Shown one piece after another: positions 26,031 to 37,439 of a stretch of 64,000 bases of DNA. The stretch covers positions 5,706,509 to 5,770,508 of the forward strand of contig NC_088777.1 in assembly GCF_954871325.1 (NCBI RefSeq), written 5' to 3'. The DNA comes from Gordionus sp. m RMFG-2023. Lineage: Eukaryota > Nematomorpha > Gordioida > Chordodea > Parachordodidae. The notes under the pieces are model-generated. The model searched no databases, was not told the origin of the DNA, and saw nothing but the letters and a program-made list of their open reading frames with translations. The position numbers and the translations under genes are program-made. Numbering within the stretch: the stretch's first letter is position 1; every line of letters begins with the position of its first letter.

Positions 26031-29000
26031 ATGGTCGAAGATATTGGCTCTGAATTTGACCTCAATTTGATGCAAAAATTTCCTAAGGTCAACAAATCAT
26101 CTAATAATACTTCCAAGGTAAGATAACATAAATAATAATTTAATTATTTTTTTAAAATAACATGGTTATATGCAGAGCTGGGCAGGTCCTCGAAAAAGAA
26201 TATAGATACAGATTCTTTATAAAAAAATGAATCTTAGATACAGATACTAGTATCTTGTTTAAATATCAAAAAGAAATTAGATATGATATCGAATCGGTAA
26301 TTGGGATATCAATTGAATATCGGATAGGATTGACCTTTAAAAAGCGGTATCGGTACACCTCTAAAAATTATATATCCAAAATGATTTTAATTTGATAATC
26401 AACCATCTTCTATAAAAAATTTTAATAATAATTATCTAAGAAGGACTTAAGTATAGGTATTATTATGTTAATAATTATAAAATAAAAATGTATAATATAC
26501 TTTAATATGTTTAACAAAGTTTGTAGAGGAGTTTGTTCACCCTTTAATAACTTTTTTAATTGTGAATTTTGACATTCGGCTTGTACCTTGTCCTTTTTCA
26601 CATGAATTACTTTATAAAATTTTATATCTAGAATTTTAAGATTCAGATTTGATCCAGGAGAACATATCTCCATAATTTCATCTTCACTACTATAAATGTT
26701 AAACATTCTACAATTAAAAAATATTACATATAAAATATAACCTTTACTTATTTAGTTTTGGTGTTGTTATTTTTAATCTATCTTTGTGATCTGTATAATT
26801 TCCAACTAATTTTGGTTATCAATATATTTAAAATATAGCAGGAAAAAATAAAGAAAATAATACAAGATTTCAAGGAGAAAATAAAGTTAGATTGTGTGAT
26901 ATGTAAATGTTTTAAACATGAATATTAAAAAGAATCTGTATCTTTTTAAAAATGAAAAAGATACAAGATTCTTTTCAAAATAAAGAATCTTAGATACAGA
27001 TACTAGTATCTTATTAAAAATGTCAATAAGTTACTGAGTACAAGATACAAAAGGATATCTTAGATACAAGTATTCGCGGTACAGCCCAACTCTGGTTATA
27101 AGTATCACTGACCCTGCATTCATAGTTAGCGCGAATTCGTGGGATGAGCATAAATAAAATACACCAAAATACAGCATATTTTATATGCTTCGCCACCAAT
27201 TCGACAGTCAGGGTAACCTCTCATTCACAGTTACCGCTAATTCGTGACGGAGAATACAAATTTGCGAATTCACACTAAATATGAATGACGGGTGATGCGC
27301 AAATGTTGATTCTTATAAGGATGGAATTTTTAAAAAAATTAAAATAAAAGTTATTTCATAATTATTTTTTATTAAAATATTCAAATTAAATTTCATCTAA
27401 AAATGCTTATATTTTTAAAATAGTATAGCAATTTTTTTATAAAATAAATGCAAATTTGCAATTCAGTTGTAAAAATATCTTAATGGTTTTCTTTTTTATC
27501 CTTTTCTAATTGCATATTTTTAAAAAAAGGAACAATTGCTAAGCTATCTCTAAAAAAAATGCATCTATAACTGTCAAATACTTCTGTTAAAGTGGCGTTT
27601 TATCTAATATTTTATAACTAATATATAATAAAGGATTATTAACTATATGTCCTACTTAATTTTTTATAAAGAAATCTCTTATACTTATTTGGACCTTGGA
27701 AATATTTTAAGGAAGAGGCATAGTAATTAAATTTAAAAATATTATAATATAGTTGTTAAGTGTTTAAACTTGTCTAATTACAATATTAAACTTGTTAATT
27801 TTAATTAATAAATGATTATATTTATTTAATTAGGGTTAAAAAATAATTTAAATAATAAAATATAACTTATATGTATTAATCTAATCTAATAATTAAAATA
27901 ACACTCATTTAGTAAAAAATTAAATAGTCTAATTAATTTTTAAATAATAAAAACAAATCTATATATAATACTTAATAGAATTATAAAAGAAATCGTTTAG
28001 GGGGCTATCAAAAAATATCTTTTTAGTTCAAGAGGATATTAGGAAGCCAGTATGAAAAAAAAATGGGCTATTCAAAATTTTCAGAAGTCAATAGCCCCTG
28101 CGTGCCCCCTCTCCTAGTGACGCTACTGAATATTTATTTACCTATATTTAAATGACAACTCACCTTTGAATATAAGTAAAGGGTATAAAACAAATAATTA
28201 GATAAAATTTCGTTAGGGGAGGACCAGAAATTTATATGAAGAGCCTGCCTCCTAGTGCATCCATAAGTAAGGCCCTGAATAAAATGATTTCATAGTAGTG
28301 CCACTAAAAAAAATTGTATTTATACTAAAAATTTATAAAATCTTTTTTATACTAATTTAAGTGAATTTAAGGTTTTTTAATGTTAGTTTTTTTTAGAAGC
28401 CCAAAATATTAAATAAAATAAAACCTGTAAATATATTACAGTTTACAAACTATGCCAAGTCTACATAGGAAAAAGCCCCCCGCTCCTCCCAGTGATGCAT
28501 TCACTTCTTTTAAAAATTGAAGTTAAGCAAATAACTTAGCAAATTATTACTCTAAAGACAAAAGTTAATTGGAAACCCTCAAAACACCATTTTAAGAAAT
28601 TTTTAAATTGCTTTTAGAAAAGGATTTTTTAACATATTTTATTATTTCCTTATAACTAACTATATAATAATATAATTAAAAGATATTACTCATTATAAAA
28701 TTTAAAAAATTAATATAATATATTTAAGTTGCTAGAATGGATCGAGAAAAACGTCTTGTTAGTGTTAACTATGGCCGCTGTTTTCGCTGGCCTTTTACTA
28801 GGTGTAATTGTTCGCGGATTCAAGCCAAATCAACTAACTATAACGTTAATAACATTCCCAGGGGATTTGCTGATGGGAATGTTGAAAATGATTATTTTAC
28901 CTCTCCTAATTTCTAGCCTGATTTCGGGTAAAAATATCATTTATATTTATTTTTTTACGTTCAAGTTTTTAATTAATATTTTTTAAAAGTTTTGTTATAA

Positions 29001-32000
29001 TAAATAATATTTGAACAAATGGTATTTATAGAATTAATATTGATTGTTGATCCGAGAAACCTTTATCCCATTAGCTATAATCATAGTAGCCAGAATGTAG
29101 GGGTCAAGGGGAAATCCCCACTTCAGAAAATTGCTTGTTCTCGTAAATATTATGCTTATATAAATATCCCCGTATATACCTACCACTGCGGACCAGGATT
29201 TTGCAATGAGAAGGGGGGGGGGGGGGTAAGTACTATTTGGTGCATTTTTCCCCCATAAATTTTGTTATAGATCTTTAAGTCCACTTATCGCAGGCCTTTG
29301 GCTATTATTAGATTTTTATAAAAATAATATTTGGTTTTCACTTTTTTTTGCTGAATGTTTTTTTTTCTCCCAGCAAAATTTTGGCCACGACATGTCAATT
29401 CAATAAAAATATAATGGTAAAGCTTTAACCTTTTTTAAACCTAATATTCGCCTGTTTATTAATGGTTTAGAAAATTTACTATAATATAATGTTTATCTGT
29501 CCTTGTCCTATACCTTCTCCTGAAAGTCTATCCTTGTTTTAAGAATAATGGTATTGAGTTCGTTAGACAAAATTAACCTTGATTCTTATTGGAAGATGAA
29601 TTATATATTTTGAATGTTTTCTCAGAATAGTTTTAAAGTGAAAGTATTTATTTTTTCAAAATGTGCTAAATAATTTAATCAGTAAATCTTATTATGATTT
29701 TTCCCATTTCAATATTTTTGAAAAATATAATCCGGCATCTGCATTTTTTGGCTTGGGTGGGGGGGGGGAGGAATTTTTACTTATATGAATTAATTATTAA
29801 GGCCTATCCCAACTGGATGCCAAATCAGGTGGCAAAGTAGGTTATCGAGCATTGGTTTACTACATATCCACGACAATAATGGCGACCGTTCTGGGAATAA
29901 TCTTAGTTGTTATAATACATCCCGGCAATCCTGATATTAAAAAATATTTGGCCACCGAGGAGGAAACTACTATACCTCCATCTTCTTTAGACGCTTTTCT
30001 GGATCTCATCAGGTGATATTATCGTAATGTAATAAAAAATAATTGATATATAATATATGGAACATTTTGTTGAATATTAGTTAAATTTAAAGGATTTTGT
30101 CAGATACATATAATGCTTGACATTTAGAAACGGTTGAGTTATAATCTTATACATTTTTTTAAAAATCCATATAAAATTGTGATGCATTTTAAAAATATAT
30201 ATCTATAATTATTGTATAGATTTGTGTATTTACAGAGAATATTGGCTTATAAATTTAAACAAAAGGAAAAAAAACATCATATTTTTAGTCGCCTTCATTG
30301 CTATATTTATATTTTAATCGTTCCTATTTTCTATTTTCGATAGAAATATGTTTCCCGAAAACTTGATCCAATCCTGTTTTCAAAGTATAGGCACTGTCTA
30401 TAGAAACGTATCAGTCAATACGCCTCAAGTTATTGAGAGTAACCCTTCACTCACTTTTCCAATTTCGGCGGGAAACGCATCGAATCAATCAAATTATCAC
30501 CTTGTTTTACAAAGGGGATTGGAATACAATAACAATATGAATGTTCTAGGTTATATTCCTCACCCAGATATAAATTTTTATTTATACTTGAATATCTATG
30601 TCCTTAAAATACAGTTATTTATTGAAAAGGACATGTGTCCGAGACATTTTTGTGGGACATATTCAATCGTATAGTAATATATCGATTTTTCCCAAATTTT
30701 TATTAAAAGACCGAGGTAAATTGATCCATAATTCTATTTTTATTGGACTTTAATGAAAAAAACACTATATTCAAAAAAAGGCTGATAATTTATAAACGAC
30801 GGAGGAAATTTTTAAAATAATTTTTTGCCGAATTTACGAATTGATTTGGTTCTGATTTATAATCTTTTAGAATCACGATCCAATAAAAGAATTGTCTGAG
30901 GTCTCATCGGATTGGTTCCGTTTCGTTTTATAAGTGCGGAGAGGGTAAATGTTATTGCTACAAATAAATTATTAAAATATTACTTCATTTGTGTTTTTGA
31001 GTTTAGTATGCCTTTAATGAATCTTTTTACGATTAAAGTATTTTCTTACCTGTTCTATTACATATGTGTTTGTTTTCAGGAATCGTAACATTTTCAACCG
31101 CTCTCGGTATAATAATAGGACAAATGGGAGAAAAGGCTGGCATCATGATAGAATTTGTCAACGTGTTAAATGATATCATCATGAGACTCGTTTATTTGAT
31201 CATGTGGTAAGCAAAAAAAATATATTGTGTACATTATCTAAACTAAAAAATTTTTAATTATATATATATTTATATATCGGTTAATTTAGGTATTCACCTT
31301 TCGGTATCATGTGTTTGATAGCTGGTAAAATTCTGTTCATTGAAAACATAGCACAATTGATGGAACAGTTGGGAATGTATATAATAACCGTTATAACCGG
31401 TCTGGCCATACACGCTTTGATAGTTTTACCTTTAGTGTATTTTGGACTGACCAGAAAAAATCCTTACATTTTTATGAGAGGAATGTTGCAAGCCTGGGTC
31501 ACCGCCTTGGGAACTTCTTCAAGGTTATATATAATAAATAATATGCATATAAATTAGTACTCAATCATTTTTTATGAAATTGTTAAAGTCTTGAGATAGT
31601 TTGCCAAGGGGTTATTAAATTATATTCTTTTGTAATTTGTTTGTACCTCCTTTGTCTTGTCTCCAACCCCAATAACTAAAGTAAACAAGGAGGAAAGTGC
31701 ATTAAAGTAATGACATTGGAGTATATCTTATGGAAGTGCATCACTCCTCATAGTAGTAATTTGAGGAATAAGCTATGTCATTTTTTTAACTATAAGATAA
31801 GTATATTAAAAAATTTTATATTATTGAATTACGTACAAGAATCTTGATTTATATAGATGAATGAGAAAAATAAAATTCATAATTTTTTACAATGTCCATT
31901 CCAAAAAGTATTAGTGTTGCCAATTTTGTATATAAACAAAATATCAGTCCTTTCCATTTATAGATGTTCTTTTTAATTTATCTGGTTTCTTATGATTTCA

Positions 32001-35000
32001 TTAATTATTTATGTCTGAATGGATATATTTTTAATAAATCACATTTAATACGTGATTTAAAAATAAAATGAATTAAATTACTAATGAAACTTTAAAAAAC
32101 AATATAAGATCAAATCGTGACTTTTTTTAAAAAATATATATATTAAAATTTATTATGGCTCAAGGATAATTATAAACATGGATATGTTATCTATAGAAAA
32201 TCCATCACATGAATAAGGTTAACCTTGATTACTCATAAATGCTTTGATAACCACTCAACTTAATGAATGTTCAATTAACGGAAATTTTTTAATTGGATGA
32301 AATATATTTAATATTAAACAAATATATGAAATAAGGCTAAGGAGCAGGACGATTAATGGTTAGAAGAGTGTCACTAGCCTTTACAATCTCAGGGGGTTAA
32401 AACCCCCATACACCCTATTTTGCGGGCCAAAGGCCAGGCAAAAGAGGGCCTTCGGCCGGGTTTTATATTAATATATTATACTTTTTAATTGAAATTTGGA
32501 AACTCTGAACAATTATTTTGAATTTCATATTTTGTCATTTATTATGCATACAAATAATTAGAGCAAAACAATACAAGACATTTCTAAAGATAACATTTCT
32601 TTAATAAAATATATTTACCCATTTATTACAATAAATTAATATTTTCGTTATGAATATAAAAAATTTTACGTCCCAAGAATTACAAGTGAGTAAAAAAAGG
32701 TTAATTAATTTATACACTGGCTCAATTGATACTGGTTTTCAAAAACCACAGCAATATAATTCTTCTTATAAAACTATTATAACGTTGTGTTACCATTTTA
32801 GACAATGTTTTATAGAATGGACTAATGAGGAAAAATTTGTAGGCCTAACCAAATCAATAATTCTTGAAGAAGAGAATATAAACTACTAATTCAAATCATA
32901 TACTACATGGAGGTTAGAGCTTCCTCTTAGATATCATTATGGAAACTAGATAAGCAATCGAGTAAATTATTGTGAGATATTAAATTTCTAAAATATTATC
33001 TTAAAATTTTTAATGATATATGACTAGACAGTTTACTGTTATTGCTCATCTAAAATATACATCAATGCTATCAGCAGCAGAAATAATAATCTTAAATTAT
33101 AATAGCCACACAAATAATAGATTTTGGCTATTTTGCAGTCATTGCCATGACACTCACGATGTAAACTCATATCCCAATTTGTTATGTTATATAAATTGAT
33201 AAAACAAAAACACTAAAAATCTAGAAGAAATAATTACGCATATATATTGAAGTCTTGACTTTTTTACACTGTAAGGATGCCATATTAGAAATGAATCATT
33301 TTGTAACTATAAGATAAGGACCAGCGTGATATGATTAGAGCAATTAAAATTTTACATATTATTGTCGCACCACCTCTAGTTTGTATATTATATCTTAAAA
33401 TTATAGTAGTTCATAATAATATCAAAATCAAAACTGTTTTCCAAATAAGAAAAAAATAGCTTTCCTAAAAATACGTAAAAAGAGAAGCAAAAAAGATATC
33501 TAATAAGGATTATGTGAGGGATAAATAATAAGATGTTTAATTTTTAATAGTATTTTATTAAAATAAATAGATGGCGTTAAAAAATTGAATGCAAATTGTT
33601 ACTTATATTTATTATCAAAAGCATCGATTAGTAAAGTTTATTAAAATATTAACTTTAATATATTCTATAACATTCAAATATGTCTGTAAAAATGGCATTT
33701 TATCTAATATTTTGTAACCAATTAATAGAGGATTATCAACTATATGTCTACTTTTTATAAATAAATTTCTTATTCTTGTTTGGACCTTGGAAATATTTTT
33801 AGAAAGAGGCATGGTAATTAAATTTAACAATGGATTAGTGATTTTGAACTCGGCTAATTACTTGAATTTGTTAATTTTGAATTAATAAATGATTTTATTT
33901 ATTTAATTAGGGTTATAAAATAATTTAAATAATAATAAAAATCAATTACGCGTCAATTGATGCTAAATGGATATTTAGACATTATGATTGATACTCCATT
34001 TTTAACACAGAATTTGATTGTGCAAGCTGATAAAGTGAAAATATAATTTATATATGTATTAATCTAATTTAATAATTATAATAGCACTCATTTAGTAAAA
34101 ATTTAGATAGTTTTATTAATTTTCAAATAAATAAATCATATATATAATACCTAATAGAATTATAAAAGTAATAGTTCAGGGGGTTATCAAAAAAATTTAC
34201 TTTTAGTTCAAGGGATATTAGGGAGCCAATAAAAAAATTTCTTTTTGCTTCAGGAAGCTATACAAATTTTTCAGAAAACTCGAGGCCCTGCGCCCCCCAC
34301 CCCTGGTGACTCTACTGGTTAGAGAGATGGATTTGTGTTATTTAAAAGGTTTGAGAGATATTAATTAGGGTTTAGATTGCTTTTTAATAAAATTTAAACC
34401 CTTTTTTAATTAAATTACTTGTCAAATCTGACAGGTCATATACTTATAAATAGACGAATAGGAATTTAAATAAATCAGTTGTTTTAACGGCAATTTTCCC
34501 TCTAATTAGATTCAAGTAAGTTTCTATTTTTATAAAAAAAAATGTATTTTATTTATTTTGTGTTTCCATTTTTTTTAAAGTTTTTACCCTACCCCCATTT
34601 GATGTTACATAATATTTATAGTTGTGTTTTAAAAATTTATTCCATATCTGTAAAATATTTCTTTTGATCTATTTCAACCTAGTAGAGTGTAATTATTGGT
34701 GTTAATTTTATGGAAGCTTATTTGAAAAGCCCTTTATTTTGAGATAATTAATATTCTGGCTGGCAGACCCTAAAATAATAACCTTCGTAACTCTTGGAAA
34801 TAGATGATGCTACAATTTATATTATAACATAAATTAGAAACTTCATAAATGAGATTTGAAAGACTAGCAGATTTAGCAAAGAGTATACTAATGTTTATAG
34901 ACATCATAATATTAATTAAAAATAATATATATATATAATATAAAGCTCTGCAACCTTACCCATAACTTTAAAATGTCTGGAAGAAATTAACAAAGTAGAT

Positions 35001-35860
35001 AAAAGAGTTACCAGATTTATGTTACCCGTTGGTGCCACTATAAATATGGATGGAACAGCTCTTTATGAAGCGGTAGCGGCATTGTTTATAGCTCAAATAA
35101 ATGGGATTAAATTAAATGCCGGACAAATTATTACAGTTGGGTTTAAATTATTATCTTACAAACCAATGGGATTAAATTAAATGCCGGACAAATTATTACA
35201 GTTGGGTTTAAATTATTATCTTACAAACCATAATTTTATATTTGTTTACTATATGTTGCCTGCTATTTTTTCTTCGTGTTTAGCAGGAAAATAGGGATAA
35301 ATATCGTTTAATGCAAAAAAATCCTAAAAATTTATATTTCAATATCTTTATAGCTTAACAGCAACGATAGCAAGTATAGGCGGCCCTAGTATACCAAGTG
35401 CAGGTTTAGTTATTATGTTATTAGTTTTAACATCCGTGGGACTTCCGACTAAAGACATTAATCTTATAGTTGCTGTTGATTGGCTTCTGTAAGTATTTAT
35501 AAGTATATAAATAAATAAAATTTGGATGATAATGTAAGCTCTGTCAGTAATGCTTTTATAATATATTTTTAATCAATTATTTTTAACATAGTTTTGGGTT
35601 AGGTTTAGTTTAGGGGAAAATTTAATTTATTTATACATAAATCAATGAATGTACATTCTAATTCCCAAATTTAATGAATATTTAAAAATATAAGAGATCG
35701 CATAAGAACGTCTGTAAATGTGTTGGGCGATGGTATAGGAGCCGGTATAGTGGATCACCTAAGTCGCGCCGAGTTAGATAAGATCGATGCAGAACATGCT
35801 TTAATGAATTCTTCTTTTAAAGAAGATAGGGTTACTAATCAGATAATAAAAACCATTTAG
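26031..35860 (+). CDS. EAAT: Excitatory amino acid transporter, copy 2 (altered HP2, short tail)
   Basis: Second tandem SLC1 transporter. Exons: 26031-26117, 28729-28927, 29802-30012, 30344-30549, 31080-31206, 31290-31523, 34946-35140, 35354-35488, 35695-35860; joined frame 519 codons, same intron positions and phases as copy 1. The N-tail is short: the exon aligns with copy 1 further upstream, but a TGA at 26004-26006 blocks that frame, so I start at ATG 26031; an unseen upstream exon is possible. HP1 GTSSSSATLP, NMDG, LYEA and DRIR (466-469) are intact. The HP2 tip reads SIGGPSIP (428-434) where copies 1 and 3 have SIGAASVP, and the residue opening this segment is Gly instead of Ser. A frame change just after the last conserved helix ends the protein with a tail about 62 residues shorter than copy 3. 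A 65-bp duplication repeats the exon-7 donor. Core looks functional; gating may differ. Confidence 0.87.
26173..27094 (-). mobile_element. hAT element in intron 1 of copy 2
   Basis: Ends CAGAGCTGGGC and, in reverse complement, CAGAGTTGGGC, with near-identical 8-bp flanks GTTATATG/GTTATAAG. Copy 3 shows the empty site at about 53740-53756. AGATACAGATACTAGTATCTT motifs are repeated near both ends. The minus-strand frame 26422-26706 contains VQAEC..C-type and [12 protein letters not shown] segments resembling part of a BED zinc finger of a hAT transposase; the rest of the enzyme is missing, so the element is internally deleted and non-autonomous. Confidence 0.78.
27104..27297. mobile_element. 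MITE of the TTAGCGCGAATTCG family, intron 1 of copy 2
   Basis: Left end ATCACTGACCCTGCATTCAT plus AGTTAGCGCGAATTCG is matched inverted by the right end. The same insertion is present at the same place in copy 3 (53750-53945), so it predates their separation. Internal inverted copies of the motif give it a two-unit structure. Confidence 0.65.
27562..28128 (-). mobile_element. 5'-truncated hAT element in intron 1 of copy 2
   Basis: About 27600-28128 is homologous over its whole length to the right part of the hAT element in intron 6 (33660-34318), including TTTGGACCTTGGAAATATTTT and a terminus that reads CAGTAGCGTCACTAGG in reverse complement. The other end is missing. The left breakpoint is near 27562, where similarity to intron 1 of copy 3 stops. 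Confidence 0.7.
32357..34323 (-). mobile_element. hAT element in intron 6 of copy 2
   Basis: An insertion of about 1.95 kb (32365-34315) absent from introns 6 of copies 1 and 3, flanked by TGGTTAGA at 32357-32364 and 34316-34323, an 8-bp duplication. The right terminus reads CAGTAGAGTCACCAGGGG in reverse complement; the left reads AGAGTGTCACTAG, so the exact end may shift by a few bases. Minus-strand frame 33615-33830 (with [11 protein letters not shown] and [10 protein letters not shown]) and plus frame 32650-32889 are open but I cannot assign them to transposase domains. A GC-rich block with GGGCCTTCGGCCGGG follows the left end. Confidence 0.72.
34416..34463 (+). other. Conserved block in intron 6 of copy 2
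   Basis: Counterpart of 22631-22690: ACTTGTCAAATCTGACAGGT then ATAAATAGACGAATAG. It lies just after the hAT insertion, which did not disturb it. Confidence 0.35.
35101..35230 (+). repeat. 65-bp tandem duplication over an exon-intron border
   Basis: Positions 35101-35165 and 35166-35230 are identical. The unit contains the last 40 bases of exon 7 and the first 25 of intron 7, so the GG|GTTTAA donor is present twice (at 35140/35141 and 35205/35206). Using the second donor would add 65 bases and shift the frame. Copies 1 and 3 have a single unit. Confidence 0.9.
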
Positions 35861-36985
35861 AGATGACACATCTCGACCCAGGACATATTAATCATAGGAA
35901 AAATGAGAACCGAAAATTGTCAAAGTTTTCTCACTATCGATTTAGCCCTTTAGATGTTTAATTATTAAATAAACTATATATATATCCTACTTTTCTAGTA
36001 TAATTACAAAAATAGGTAAGATGATGTATATGTTTGGATATTAACACTGTATTACTTGGGCAAGCATTTGAATATGTATTATTATTTAACTCTTTTAAAT
36101 TATCATAATTCATTTTTTTAATATAAATATGTGCTTCAAATATTTATTTTTTGAGCTTAATTTTTTATTCCATTTTAAAAATAATCTCTATTTTATACAA
36201 ATTACAAATAAAACTTTATATTCAAGTTAAGTTTTATTTCTAAATATCATCCAACCTGAATAACTAAAAATAATCTTATCTCTTCAAATAATTTGTGATA
36301 AAAATTTATAAATTTTAATATACATATTTTCACAATTATTTCTAAATAATAATATTGTGATTTCATTTTTGTTCCTAAATGTTAAAAAGTAGCCACATAA
36401 ACATACACGTTACCTAAATATAATATTAAATATAGAATCATTGATGAGATGAACAAATTACTTTTTTTACCATCGCCATTATCAAAAAAATTCTAATACA
36501 TTAATCTACTTCAATACGCTGTAAATAAAAAAAAATTATTTTTGATATAATATTTTCACATTACATATATTTATTAACTTAAATATCTTTGATAAAAATT
36601 TTACAAATAAAGTTGTTTCGTCATTATTGTTTGTTGTTAGCTAAGTGACTTCAATTAAATATAAATACAATCTGTAATATTCCATAAGTTAGACATAACT
36701 TATATTGAGGATTAGTAGTTTCATTAAATACTATTACTAAGAGCTTTGAATTTAAAAAAAGGGATAATATATAGTTATAAAAATGCCATAATATTATATA
36801 TAACGGATATATTTTCTATATAATCAGCCATTATTAAGTAATGAATTATGGATAGAAGGGAAAGTCTATTGATATAACGAAATAGACAATTATATGACAA
36901 AATTGTTTGAAATTTAAACAGGGTGAGTTGCTCTATGCATGCTGGAATATGATTGCGGTAATATCAAGTGTTAAAATTAGAAAAG
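35861..36985. other. 3' flank of copy 2, duplicate of the copy 1 spacer
   Basis: Former tail-coding sequence continues to about 35945 without an intact frame, then the stretch follows 24180-25210 closely (for example TTGTTTGTTGTTAGCTAAGT at 36628-36647, 24859-24878 in copy 1). Similarity stops near 36985, where the mobile-element cluster begins, and resumes at about 52235. Confidence 0.65.
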
Positions 36986-37439
36986 GCGCGCTATAGATAT
37001 TTTGAAATTTGCTAAAAAAAACCTGGGTCTATAACCTTGAAGGTGATAAACTTCTACGACATATAGAGACTTAAAATCAGTGTTCAGGCTCTGGGTTGTA
37101 TAATCTAAAAAACGAATGTGCTTTTAATCGAAAGTTCCCTAGCTCGATTCTGACAAATTAGTTAGGGACATTGTGTCAGATTAGAAACGAAAAAAATGGA
37201 ACCTGGGATTTTCGGAACCGATAAATTAAAATTAATTTAAAAAACCGAACCAGGAACCTTTTTTAAAATATCTAGTAACGAGCAGTCAAAACAAAACTAT
37301 AATTAATCTTTGTATATTGTTCAAAATATTGTTAGACTTATTAGGAGCTTATTTGTTAAAAAAATTTTTTTAATATAGCTAATGAACTCCCTAAAGCGTA
37401 CTACCAGAACTCTATAAATTTCAAACACGTTGTTATTTT
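36986..37439. other. Edge of the mobile-element cluster, unassigned
   Basis: No coding domain. GGAACCTGGGATTTTCGGAACC and AAACCGAACCAGGAACC (about 37199-37258) are inverted with respect to each other and look like subterminal motifs of a DNA transposon similar to the ACCG/GAACC motifs near 40980-41515, but no complete ends are seen. Confidence 0.35.

Noticed and set aside
17437-29228. Poly-G/poly-C runs (for example 17443-17460 and 29213-29226) as functional elements
   Set aside because: Homopolymer runs in introns with no partner sequence; could equally be simple repeats or assembly error.
26031-35860. Copy 2 as a plain pseudogene
   Set aside because: All nine exons keep frame and splice sites through the membrane core, including key residues; only tails and the HP2 tip differ. 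Not excluded, but not supported.
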